64,000 bases of DNA, from contig PCDI01000001.1 of the NCBI GenBank assembly GCA_002778195.1, positions 1,400,174 through 1,464,173 of the forward strand, written 5' to 3'. A program made the translations under genes and the position numbers. Numbering within the stretch: position 1 is the stretch's first letter; each line of letters starts with the position of its first letter. The notes beneath the pieces are model-generated. The model did not search any database. It saw only the letters and a list, made by a program, of their open reading frames with translations, and was not told the DNA's origin. This document shows, in pieces, positions 45,977 to 57,187 of this stretch. The stretch comes from Raffaelea ambrosiae. Taxonomy: Eukaryota > Ascomycota > Sordariomycetes > Ophiostomatales > Ophiostomataceae.

Positions 45977-46891
45977 TCACCGTACACCCCTCCCCCCCGC
46001 TCGGCTTCCTCTTGAGAAGCCGCGGCCAATGTTGGATCCGGCTCTCGACGTGCTCGTGGATGTCGAGGTCGTGCTGGCGTCGGCAGATGGGCCCGCGTAC
46101 GTCCCCCGCCCGTAGCGGCTCGTGCTGGGGTTTCTGCTTCCCGCGCCTGTGGTCGTGCTCGTGCTCGTGCCGCTGGCGCTGGTGCTTCTGCTGCCACCCG
46201 AGGTGCCGGTCCGGGAGTAGGACGACGTGCCCCGGAAGGTCCCGCTCGCGCTGTAGGTAATCCGTCCGCGACTGCCGCCACCACGCCCTCCGGCACGTCC
46301 TCCCCGGCTCGTGGACGAAGACGACGACGACCCGGCCGGCGCCAACCGGCGCCGCTCCTCCTCCTCGGCTTTGCGCCGGCTGGCCTCCTCGCGCCGGCGG
46401 GCCGCCTCGGCTGCGGCCGCCGCGCGCGCGGCCTCGCGCTGGCGCTGGCGCTGGGCTTCCGTTTCCAGGTCGACCAGGTCCTGGGTGGCGCCCTGCCAGG
46501 CGGTGTCCTGGATCAGGCGCTGGCTGTGCTCGGTCTGCGACAGCAGACGGGTCCACGTGTGCAGCAGACGCGAGGCATGGCCGACGGTCTGGACGACGGT
46601 CTGCATGTCGCCGCGGGCGCGCTCGAGGGTGCCGATGACGCCCTCGATGGACTCGTTGATCTGGCGGACGCCGTCGAGCTCGCGCTGGAGGGCGGCCGCG
46701 CGGGCCTCCTCGGCAGCAAAGGGCGTCGTCGGGGGCGGTGGTTGGGCCGCCGCGGTCTGCGACGAGGCTTTGTGGGTGGGCGTCTTGGGAGGGGGTGTCT
46801 TGGTGGGTGTCGTGGGCTGGTCCCAGGCGGTGGCGGCGGTGGGGTCGTGGACCTGGACGGGCGACGAGGAGAAGAGGTCGGAGTCGTCCAT
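45977..46891 (-). CDS. DUO1: DASH/DAM1 kinetochore complex subunit Duo1
   Basis: Subunit of the fungus-specific DASH ring that couples kinetochores to spindle microtubules. A single exon gives 304 residues. The N-terminus is MDDSDLFSSSPVQVHDPT. The Duo1 domain (about residues 60-150) is clear: ALQRELDGVRQINESIEGVI, TLERARGDMQTVVQTVGHAS and LLHTWTRLLSQTEHSQRLIQ. A Glu/Arg/Ala helix (EAQRQRQREAARAAAAAEAA) follows, and then a Ser/Thr/Gly/Arg tail with RGG-like repeats that is basic and probably disordered. The ATG at 46891 is followed within a few codons by acidic Ser sites. A GGT/CCA triplet run (46926-46957) lies in the leader. It converges on RNH202 (271 bp between stops) and diverges from the gene at 48098. 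Confidence 0.92.
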   Translation of the reverse strand: MDDSDLFSSSPVQVHDPTAATAWDQPTTPTKTPPPKTPTHKASSQTAAAQPPPPTTPFAAEEARAAALQRELDGVRQINESIEGVIGTLERARGDMQTVVQTVGHASRLLHTWTRLLSQTEHSQRLIQDTAWQGATQDLVDLETEAQRQRQREAARAAAAAEAARRREEASRRKAEEEERRRLAPAGSSSSSSTSRGGRAGGRGGGSRGRITYSASGTFRGTSSYSRTGTSGGSRSTSASGTSTSTTTGAGSRNPSTSRYGRGTYAGPSADASTTSTSTSTSRAGSNIGRGFSRGSRAGGRGVR

Positions 46892-48097
46892 GGCGCAGAC
46901 GGAAGGAGGGGGCCTCCAAGGTTTGTGGTGGTGGTGGTGGTGGTGGTGGTGGTGGTGTTGGCAAATCTTTGGGCACCAACTGCCCCGTTCTTGGGAGGCA
47001 GTCCTCGTTGTGTTTCGTCAATGGAACGACTGTATATCATACAAGGCTGTGTGTGTGTCTGTGTGTGTGTGTGTTTTGCACAGGAAGGAACAGATGACGT
47101 TTTGTTTTGTTTCAATGCAGCAACAACAAGGGAACGCCACAATGCAAATGCAAATGCAAAAGCTGGTACTACTCGCAAATGCCGTTGGCCTTTGTGCTCG
47201 AGGGGCCCGACCCAGTGGGCCATGCCTTGTTCTCCACACCCGCATGCATGGGCACAACCCCCATTGGCCAGGCCTAAGTGTGTTGATACCAAAACAGCTA
47301 GCGCGACTGTCTCGACGCGTCCCTCACGCGTCAGTTTCGCAATGGACCAACGGGAAATTAGCAGCGGTGGGGACCACTTTAACACGCAGGCCACCACGCA
47401 CAGGCCAGGGGAGGGGGGGGGCTGGGGGGCTGGAGGGTCGCAGAAGAGGACCCCCTGCTGGCGTTACGCCAAAGGCAGGCGAGCGTTCCCAGCCACTGAA
47501 TTCCTCTGGATATTGGGTTTTTTCAACGATCAGACCCAGCTTTGTCCACACCTTCCGCTTTCCTCCTTCTCCCCATCAACAGCGACAACACAAAAAAAAC
47601 AAAACAAAGAAAAAACAAAGCACAGCCAAAAGCATCACCTTTTTGTTTTGTTTTTCTTGCGACCCAAATATTCGGCCTTTCGCCCTGTTACAGTTTATTC
47701 TTATCAACGTCTTCTCCCTGGCAGACTCGACTCTGGTTTCGGTCAAGATCGCAGACTTGTCAACAGAACAGATCGTCAAGAGCTATTCGCATTGCCAAAA
47801 GGACAAGCCGACAGATTGCGCCGCATCTCGTTGCCCAGACGCATTCTTCTCTCGGACGCAGTCCGACGAATCTGCGACGCACTCCGATCGCTGCCGGGAA
47901 ACCCGCTGCTGCTGGGACTCGCCGCTCTTTGTCCGTCGGCCACAACCCAAAAAATCAAGTGCACCTTCCTCAGCCAGCTTTTTGACGTCAACCCGACAAA
48001 CGCTCGAACTCGTTTCGCTGCCTCTCTGTGACACCACCTCTCCCCTTTCTTCCCTTTCTTCCCCTTCCTCTTTTCTTTTCTCTCTCTCTTTTTCACC
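46892..48097. promoter_or_regulatory. divergent DUO1/48098 promoter with a pair of ACGCGT boxes
   Basis: This 1.2 kb lies between two genes read in opposite directions. ACGCGT occurs at 47315-47320 and 47326-47331, 11 bp apart. A GGT microsatellite (46926-46957) sits near DUO1 and a TG run at about 47049-47074. The side facing 48098 is strongly pyrimidine-rich (48030-48094). I see no other gene. The hexamers suggest G1/S control, which is inferred. Confidence 0.55.
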
Positions 48098-49660
48098 ATG
48101 GCCACCCCCCGAATGGCAGCCACTCCCTCTCCACCACCCAACCTGCACACACCGCCCACGCCTCGACTCGGCTTTGCGGATTCCTGGGAACCGTTTTCGC
48201 CGCGCAAGTCGTCTCGCCTCTCGTCCAAGTCCCAGGCCGCCAAGTCATCATCCGCATCGTCGCCAGCCATCGCCCGCACCCCGTCTCCCTCAGCCAACAC
48301 ACGCCGTGCCACCCGTCTACGCTCGCCGCGTGTCACCAGGCAAACAGCCACCACCACAACAACAACCGCACTCGCACCCGAGACCATGTCACCAGCACCC
48401 ACGCCGACTCCTAGGAAAAAGAAGGCAGCGGCGGTGACGGCGGCTGCCACGATGGGTGCGGTGGGCGCGTCTTCTCGCTCGGCCCGCGCTGCTGCCCTCG
48501 GCATGCTGCCCACGCCGTCCAAGACGCCCAGCAAGAAGCAGCACACCGCCTCGCAGAACGAGTCCAACATTGCCGCGATTGCGCGCAACCTGTTCCACAC
48601 CGACGTCGACGAGGTCATGTCGTCGCCCAGCACCCGGACCAGGCGCGGCGGTGCCAGCGCCAAGAAGTACACAGGCTTCACCCTCGAGAGCTTCACGGCC
48701 GTCGACGAGGACATTCCCATTTTCACCGACTCGCAGGACCGCGTGCCCGAGATCGACCACAGCACCGACAACCCCTTTTACGGCGGCAGTGCCGCTTCGT
48801 CTTCTTCACCGCCTGTTCCGGCTGCTGCTTCTTCTTCCACTTCTCCTTCTGCGCGCCGCCGGAGCAGCCGACGCAACCACCAGGTGTCGATTCCCGGCGA
48901 GGGCCGGCAGTCTGTGGAGGAGGCCAACCGTCGCGAGGACGGACTTGTCTACGTATTGTGAGTTTAGTTTGCCTGAAGATGTCTCTTTTTCTCCCTCTTT
49001 TTTTTTATCTTTCTACTTGTCTTCCTCTCGCTAACACCTAGCAGTCGTGGAAAGAAGTTGTTCCGCAAGTTCGAGGACGCCTCGGCCTCGCTAGAAGAGG
49101 ACATTCTCGAGGGTGTGGTGCCCGGCGGCAGCCGACGCCTGACGCGGTCTGCCATCCAGCCACGCCTGCTCTTCCCGCGGGAGGCACTGCACGCCTCGCA
49201 GAGCGACGATGTGCACCCCGCGGGCACGACGGACGACGAGGAGGCCGTGACCGACATTGAGGACCACGTGCTGGAAGCCAACGGTAACGAGATGGCGATG
49301 GACGAGGACGAGGACGAGGACACGGAGGTCGAAGCCGTGGTGGGCACGCCCGCGGGCACGCCGGCTGACCGTGTCGAGTGTCCTCCAAACACACCGCCCA
49401 ATGCGCCCAAGTACGCACCTGCTTCACCGCCTGTCACGGGCCGTGCCACGCGCCGGTCGACCCACCACAAGACAGGACCCGCTGCCCCGGAGACGACGCC
49501 GAGCAAGGGCACGTCGCGGGCCAAGAAGCGCAGCCCCTTTGATGGCTGGCGCCAGACCAAGAGCAGCGGTGCTGCTGGTGCAGCAGCTGCGGGGAGCCAC
49601 AAGCGGACAGGGGACGAGCTTGGCGCGACTGGGCCGGCCGTGAAGCGGACCCGTACTTAG
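48098..49660 (+). CDS. Uncharacterised fungal protein with multiple Cdk consensus sites
   Basis: Two exons (48098-48957 and 49045-49660) encode about 491 residues; the acceptor offers TAG then CAG three bases apart, so one residue is uncertain. The N-terminus MATPRMAATPSPPPNLHTPP is followed by LGFADSWEPFSPRKSSRLSS, which looks conserved. Five S/T-P-x-K/R sites are visible (SPRK, TPRK and three TPSK), the full Cdk1 consensus. A second block, YTGFTLESFTAVDEDIPIFT, is followed by a Ser run. The intron splits GLVYVF and RGKKLFRKFEDASASLEEDI, then SRRLTRSAIQPRLLFP. An acidic stretch and a basic KKRSPFDGWRQTK tail end the protein. No enzyme domain or membrane segment is seen. It shares a promoter with DUO1. 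I do not recognise the family; its context suggests a nuclear cell-cycle protein. Confidence 0.78.
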
Positions 49661-50901
49661 GGGCTGTTCTGAGTCCCGAGGATAGAGGCTTGTGTCTTTG
49701 TTTTCCCCCCCCAAGACCTTCCAGTTCTAGAATGTGGGTTTGATGGTTCTTCAATTTGCCGTCACCTTTTTTTTTTCCCTTTTTTCCCCCTTTTCTTCCT
49801 TTTGGAGAGGCACATCCATGTTTGGGTCTTGCTTTTTCATACAGTCGCTCTAGGGACTGCTCCCCAAAGTCGACCTTTTTGCTTCTCTTATTCAGATTCT
49901 CATGTTGTTTTCTGTCTGGTTTTGTTACACATCATGGCGTTGGGCAGAGGACGGCAAGGACAAGGCAAGGCAGGACAAACAGAAGCCACAAAGGCTGTGT
50001 TGTTGTTTTATTTTATCTACTCCCTTTTCATGTTTTCGCTTTTCTCGTTTTCTTTACATTGTTTGTATGGATGTGAACTGTTCACAACAGGGACAGGCTG
50101 GGGACAAGGGTTACGATTACGTAGAAGAATGATGTGACAGAAGATGGTCCCTGTATGTCCAGTGCACTCGGACGTGTACTATGAAGTGTACCACGAAGTG
50201 TACTTTCCTGTTTAGTACCAAATAATGCCTCTCCCTTGCAGTACAGCCACATGCAGGCCATCTTGTTCCCAATCTTCCACACGCAAGCACAGCCTTGGCG
50301 GGAACTTTCAATGCGCGCTCAGCAGTCTCTGCCCTTCCTTCGGGTCGTCTTTTTTTCACCAGTTTGGGCCGTGCTAGCCTGGTCCATTGGACGTCCACCA
50401 TAGGGCCCCTTCGATGTCGCCATCGCCTGGAGTGTCCATGTTAGCTAGTTCGTTCATACTTAATACTCTGGCTCAAGTCCGCCCCACCCCCGCAACCGCA
50501 GGCCAATTCGTTAGCCAAGCAATTTTTCATGAACTTCCGGTTCAGAACCTCTTATTTTATTTTGCTCTTTCGCTCCTACAACCACTCTTGTCTGCAACCT
50601 CGCCCACAGAAGAGCTCTGGACGGCCACAGAGACAAGCTGACCAGCGCTCGAGATCCCATCCCACGATTGGCCAGCAGCAGCAGCTTCTGTATTTCCAGT
50701 GGCTAGGCTCTGTGTCTTTGCTTCTCTTCTGTCCACCTCTCTCCTCCGTTCTTCCTGCCTTGCTCTCTTCTGCCCTGGGCAGCTTTCCTCTTTTTTTTTT
50801 TTTTTTTCCCTTTTTTTCGGCCCTTCCTTCTCTCTCTTGACGCCTCTCTCCCCTTCTTCCACCTGCCTCTCTCCGCCGCGCACACTCTCTCCGTCCCCGC
50901 C
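49661..50901. other. intergenic region upstream of PBY1
   Basis: This 1.2 kb contains T-rich sequence after the stop (49765-49800) and a strongly pyrimidine-rich leader before the PBY1 ATG (50690-50900), including a T17 run near 50792-50808. No gene or RNA is seen. Confidence 0.6.
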
Positions 50902-53595
50902 ATGCATATCCTCGTCGTCAACGACGACGGCCCGCCGTCCACGCACTCGTCGCCGTATGTCCACAGCCTCGTCCGCGGGCTCCAGCAGGCCGGCCACCAG
51001 GTCTCGGTCTGCCTGCCCCACACCCAGCGGTCCTGGATCGGCAAGGCCCACATGATCGGCCAGACCATCAAGCCGGTCTACTACCGCCCGCCCCCCGCCG
51101 ACGCGCCGCCCGCCGGCCTCGACCGCCGCGACGACGAGCCGGACAACGAGGGCAGCATCCACGCCCAGCCGTACCGGCCCCCGACGGACAAGAAGGGGGC
51201 AGCGGTCGGAGACGTGGCGCCGCCCGAGGAGTGGGTCCTGGTCGACGGCACCCCGGCCTCCTGTGCCCAGATCGGCCTCTACCACGTCTTTTCGGACCGC
51301 GGGCCCATCGACCTCGTGGTCTCCGGCCCCAACTACGGCCGCAACACCACCGCCGTCTTTGCCCTCAGCTCCGGCACCCTCGGCGGCGCCCTCGAGGCCG
51401 CCGCCTGCCGCTACAAGGCCGTCGCCCTGTCCTATGCCTTCTTCAGCCGCGTCCACGACCGCGACGTCATCGCCGAGGCCACCGCCCACGCCGTGCGCGT
51501 CATCGAGGCGCTCGTGCGCCAGTGGCCCGCCGACCACAGCGTCGACCTCTACAGCGTCAACGTGCCGCTGGTGGCGGGCGTGTCCACGCACAAGACCTAC
51601 TGGACGGAGCTGCTGCAGAACTACTGGTCGTCGGGGGCGTGTTTTGTGGAAGTCGACGCGGACGACAACACCGAAAACACCAAAAACAGCGCTGACGCCG
51701 ACAGCCACCCGGGCGCGGGCGATGACGATGAAGAGGAGGAGCGGATCCGAGAGGGTGCGGAAGGCGAGACGACGGCAGCCGCAGCAGCAGCAGCAGCAGC
51801 AGCGGTGGGAGACACGGCCGACGGGTCCGGACCGCAGTCCCCTCCTCCTCCTCAGCATCCGCACCGAGCCTTGGCACACAAGCACTTCAAGTGGCAGCCG
51901 CAGTTTGCCGATGTCTACAAGAGCGTGGACGAGGCGCCACCCGGGAACGACGGCTGGGCCGTGAAAGAGGGCTACACGAGGTGAGCGATTGGTCTGCATT
52001 TTTTTCTGCATTTTCTGCCGCATTCTTTTCCGCATTCTTTTCCGCATTCTTTCCTGCATTGTTTCTGCGTCCATTCTAACATCACAAGTGTCACTGCATT
52101 GAAAGCCAACTTCTGGCCGGCGGCAGCAGAGCTGAACCACAAGGAATTCCAGCTGTGAGTAGACATTGTTCCGTTTTCCTGCTCGTTTGTTTGAAATATG
52201 ACGGGGAAGAGAACACACAAAGGGGCGGGGATGCTGGAGAGCCAGGAGCCAAACGAGAAAAGAGAAAACAAAATCAGACAAAGGAAGACCAGGTAAACAG
52301 AAAGAGACACACGAGACAAATGAAGAAAAAAAAAAGACAGACAAAATGGCAGACAAACACAAGAAGGAGAGAGAAAAAAAAGAACTACATATCACAACAG
52401 ACACCATAGGCTGGGTTGGGTTCCATAGAGAGGCCATAGAGACGAAATTCGATCCCCATCATTTCTCAACCAAAGCCTTTAGTTTCCTTGTCTTGGTTTG
52501 CTCTGTCAAAGAGTCATCTTCTTTCTCTCTCTCCCTCTCGCCCTCTCTTGTCATGTCTTCCCTAGTCTCGTTTGAATATGCCAGAGGAGGCTAACGAAAC
52601 GATTTCCTCCACACAGAGACACGTCCGCCCCGGCTCTTCAGGACCTCTCCCTCTCCGCTTCCAGCGGCAGCTCATCGTGGCCCGACCTCTACGCCCTCGT
52701 GGCCTACGAAGACCCCTACGTCCAGCCCATCATCCTCGCAGCCCTCCGATCGCTCGTCCCGCCCGATCGCCTGCACCTCCTCACGGCACCGCCCGGCGCC
52801 ACCCTGCCCACGGCCGACGAGCCGGTCTCGTTGCAGGCGCTGCTGGACGCCTCCTCGTCCGGAGAGGGAGCCCCAGACCCGGAAAAAGGAAGAAAGAAAG
52901 TCGTCCTCCAGATCACCCCCTACGAGGTCATCGACTTTGCCTACGCCGCCGAGCACCCGGCCTCGACGCTCGTCAACAGCTACATGATCCGCAAAGCCCT
53001 GATCCGCAAGCACTTCCTCGCCGGCACCGTCGACCTCTGGACCGCCAAGAAGCGCGGCGACGACGCGTCCATCCTGCGCCAGCACGTCCAGCGCACCGAG
53101 GCCTTTGAGGTCGACTATGCCGAGTTTCTGGACGACGCCCTGGTCGAGGCTTTCGACCTGCGGGCGAGCCTGGAGCAGAACGACGAGACAGACGCGCCCG
53201 AGGCGCGCCAGTGGTGGATCCTGAAGCCGAGCATGAGCGACCGCGGCCAGGGCATCCGGCTGTTTAGCACCATGGACGAGCTGCAGGCGATCTTTGACGG
53301 TTGGGAGGAGGATTTCGACGAGAGCGACGAGGAGGAGGAAGAGTCCTCCTCTCCCGAAAGGGAAGAGAAAGGAGAGAAAGACTCCTCCCCCAAAGACTAC
53401 ATCGCCGCGTCCCATCTGCGTCACTTTGTGGCCCAGCCGTACATCCACCCGCCGCTGCTGCTGCCCGGCACCGACGGACGCAAATTCCACATCCGCACAT
53501 ATGTCCTCTGCGTGGGCGCGCTGCAGGTGTACGTCTACCGGGACATGCTGGCCCTGTTTGCCGCCAAGCCGTATACGCCTCCATGGGCGACGGCT

Positions 53596-53627
<32 letters not shown>

Positions 53628-54213
53628 CCAAAGCGAGGGCGGCGATCCTGTCGTCGACCTGAGTGCGCATCTGACCAATACGTGTCTACAAGACGAGGCC
53701 GACAAGGGCGATTCGGTGCGGCGGTTCTGGGACTTGGCCGGGGACACCACCGACGACACCAGCGACACAAAGGCTCTCCTCGACGACGTCTTTGACCAGA
53801 TCTGCCGTGTCACGGGCGAGCTCTTTGAGGCGGCCGCGGTCGGCGCGCCCATCCACTTCCAGCCCTTGGGCCACGCCTTTGAAGTCTTTGGTCTGGACTT
53901 TTTGGTGGATGCGACGACGACGACGACGACGACGACGACTACCACCACCGCCGCGCCTGGCAGCAAGCCCAATGCCTGGCTGCTCGAGGTCAACGCGTTT
54001 CCCGACTTCCGCCAGACCGGCACGGCGTTGCAGGACCTGGTGGCGCAGTTCTGGGCGGAGGCACTGCGCCTCGCTGTGCGACGATTGACAGAGGAGAGCA
54101 GCAGTAGTCGCAGTGATACGGGCGGTGAGACAAACACGGTCGACAAGAAGATCGACCAAACCGGGGCGAGCAAGATGGTCCTGGTTAAGGATTTGGATCT
54201 CGGCAGGCGGTGA
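50902..54213 (+). CDS. PBY1: Pby1-like SurE phosphatase/tubulin-tyrosine-ligase fusion protein
   Basis: Three exons (50902-51980, 52089-52154, 52617-54213) encode 913 residues. The N-terminal half is a SurE-type nucleotidase/phosphatase domain: MHILVVNDDGPPS, WVLVDGTPASCAQIGLYHVF, VVSGPNYGRNTT and a metal-binding Asp pair. The C-terminal half is a TTL-type ATP-grasp ligase: QWWILKPSMSDRGQGIRLF, FHIRTYVLCVG, LSAHLTNTCLQDE and NAWLLEVNAFPDF. This fusion is the yeast Pby1 arrangement, a P-body-associated protein. Both domains look catalytically complete. Low-complexity inserts interrupt them: Asp/Glu and Ala runs (51655-51805), an acidic Ser patch (53320-53395) and two Thr runs from ACG repeats (53596-53628, 53912-53950). 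Intron 1 is made of a 12-bp repeat; intron 2 is long (462 nt). Confidence 0.93.
51998..52072 (+). repeat. degenerate tandem repeat inside PBY1 intron 1
   Basis: About six head-to-tail copies of a pyrimidine-rich 9-14 bp unit around GCATTCTTTTCC fill most of the 108 nt intron, just before a CTAAC branch site and the acceptor at 52088. Confidence 0.85.
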
Positions 54214-57139
54214 TGATACCCTCCCCCCCCCGCCCCAAGAGCAGGGCACAACCACTCGTATACCATAGACTTGTGGGACATTTTATTTTTTGTCTATGCC
54301 TTTTCTTGCATAGAATGTAGACTATACTCGTTTCAAAAAAAAAGAGAGGCCCTTTCCAAGCAGCTTTGCCATTCCTCTTGCTGTCTGGAGGTGAAACTAG
54401 TTTTACATGGGCGGCACGAGGCGTTCTTCTTTAGCGCGTTTGTGGAAATATAAGCATGCCAAAATGGCCAAACAAACAACTACCGACGAACACACACACA
54501 CGCACTGCTGAGGCAGACTTGGGGGAGCAGAAGGCACAACACGTAGACGAGAGAGTGGAAACACAAGAGATCCCTGGTTATGCAAAAAAAAAAGTGAGAC
54601 ATTCAACAAGAGAGACAAGATGCTTGCAGAGGAACTGGCAAGACACACGCCCCCCCCCCTCGGGAAATACAAGTTGGAAAGCATCGATGGTCTGGCAATG
54701 CCACAATGACGAGGAGACAGGTCGCCATGGCAGATTGCACACACCACGTCGCAGCACAGCAAACAAGTCCGTAGTGGGAGTCGCAGGGAGCAGCAGCTGC
54801 GTATTGGGATACTCGTTTGTTGGCCTTTGTGGCGTGAACAAAGACACGAAGGCGTACGGCATCGACTCATATGCACATAGACGGATGGAGAAGTCCATCC
54901 CGGCCACCGCCGTCGTATTTCCCTCACGCGGGAGAGAGAGAGAGGGGGGAGGGGGGACAAAAGATGGACTACATAGGATGAACGCCGAGATTTGATGGAA
55001 TGCCCTTTTTACTTTCCACTTCTGCACAGCCAGCAAGGCACACCCCGTTCGGCCTATACTGAAGTTGCTTTCCTCAGGATGCGAGATGAGAACACAAATC
55101 CCGAGATGATAGACACTTTTTCCCCCCCTTTTCTCACTTTTCCACGAATATTTTTGCACAGCCGGCAGGGCAGCACGGAAGGCAGACATGGAGAGGGACG
55201 CCGCGAGGAACTTTTGTGGAACAGGCGACACGGGAGAAAGGAGTATTTCGATTTCTCCTTTGTGGGGGGTGGTTTGACGTGAAGTATCGTCATTTGTTCC
55301 CGTTCGCCTCCTTGCCAGGAGTTTGTCCTCGTTGTCAGCCACGTGTTGTGCACACGTCCCATTGTCCATGTCAGGGGTGCCACAACAAACTGTATTGGCG
55401 GTGTTGCTGACTGACTACATTCTTTTGGACCCAAAGTCGGTCCGTTGGCCGTGTTCGTGTAAGACAGACAAAGACAGACAAGCGTCCAGCCATGTGCGAT
55501 ACACAACACGGTAAGGGTGTGCGATCGAAGATCAAAACGGGCAGGCACAAATTATGAAATCCTGCGGGCAACCGTGACGGCTGCGACCCATTACCTACCT
55601 ACCACCGTAGACCTCGTTGCATCAGATAGACGCATGAAATGAAAGCATAGCGGCATATACTTCCGGTATATAACTAGTGACTTTGTACCTCGGCCGGCCA
55701 GCCAGCCCATATGCAGAAACGCATGATAGCATTCGCGCGTGCCTTCCGATGCATATCTTGCCATGCTCTGGCACGACGGAGAAGACTATTGTCACGCTCT
55801 CACAAGCCAGCCGCTTGGCCTGTGTCAGGAGCAAGCAGCTCTCACGTATGTGGGCTCTTGCGGTATGATACGCCGTTTCTTGGCAGGCCATATATTTCTT
55901 CGTTTTCTCGCCTTCTCTTTACACGCAATGCACGCCATTTCAGGATGGCATGGTTCAAAGAGAAAAAAAAAAGGAAAACGAAAGAAAGAAGAGAACCCCG
56001 ATTCCAACAAGAACCAGATACCAAGAGAAACGGAGCTACGGGCTAGTTATGGATGGAGCCCTTTATTTCCCTTACGCAGATGCCAGAACAAGTTAAGCAG
56101 GGAATCAACACAGCCACGCTCGCTCATATCACCCTCCCCACTTCCATCGCGTCCTTTTTTCCTTTCTCTCTCTCTTGCTGGCCCTTCTTTTCCTGTTTCT
56201 CTCTGTGACCGTGTTCATTCTTTTGCTCCAAACCATCGGCCCCCCAATAGCTGCTCGTAAGATGCCGAGGCCCGCCGCCACCCCAAGATGACGACCGACT
56301 CCCCCCCCCCAAGGCCAACAGAGAGAGAATGAAGATCCCGAAGAACATTCCCAATCCGGCAGGTTCCTGACCGGTCGGATCGTTGCAAAACGCCGTCTTG
56401 GTATGGAGAAGACATGCATGGGAAAGAAAAGGAGCGCATTTCTTTATTCTTACATAGTATTGGTTTTCAAAGCTCGACCACGTACGTGTACCATTGACGA
56501 GTAGCAACACAATAGATGGAAAGGGACCCGCAAGCATTGGCCAAAAGAGATAATGGGAATGGGGCAGGAATTCGATAATGAGCAACAAAAAAAGAGGGGG
56601 GGGGGGNGGGAAGGGATAGACGAGAAAAGATTCGTGTACTCCGTACATTGCAAGATGCAGACACATGCATGGGATTGCCCATCAGAATCTCCGATAAGTT
56701 ACATGACATACCTTGGCCTGGACATACAGGATTTTGCCCCGAAGCGGTGCATAGATTGCGGGCTTTTTTATTTTTTATTTTTTTTTAAATTTCTGTTTGT
56801 CCTGTGGCGTCTGTCATGAAGACGAAAGAAAGTCTTGAAAGGATCCCTGAGAGAGCACTGTGCCAGACCGAACTGATACAACACCCATTTTTTTCTTTCT
56901 CGGCAGACATGCCGATGTCGATCTTCTTTGAGCGTCTGGCGGGAGGGGAGGGTATCATTCTTGTCTGATCACAGATTTGCCAGACGACGAGCAGGGATGG
57001 AACGAGCTGCGCATGGAATACAGATGCACTCAGACGCGTGCATGCACCCAGTCACTTTCTCTGTTCAAGCCGACATACATGATCGACACGCCAAAACGGA
57101 TCCACGGCTGGGGGCTAACACACACACACACTTGGTAAC

Positions 57140-57187
57140 TACATAGTATCGTACACTTGGCTGGGGGCGTACGCAACTTACTATGTA
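57140..57187. repeat. inverted pair of the 9-bp word TACATAGTA
   Basis: TACATAGTA at 57140-57148 faces its reverse complement TACTATGTA at 57179-57187. GTAC words inside both arms extend the imperfect dyad, which could form a hairpin with a short G-rich loop. Confidence 0.75.

Noticed and set aside
46311..48437. 708-codon plus-strand open frame across DUO1 and the next promoter
   Set aside because: It is antisense to DUO1, follows the reverse of its Ser/Gly/Arg codons, and then runs through promoter and leader sequence with no domain.
54578..55369. 263-codon minus-strand open frame
   Set aside because: No recognisable domain, AT/GC use like surrounding noncoding DNA, and two internal lookalike segments that come from similar pyrimidine runs.
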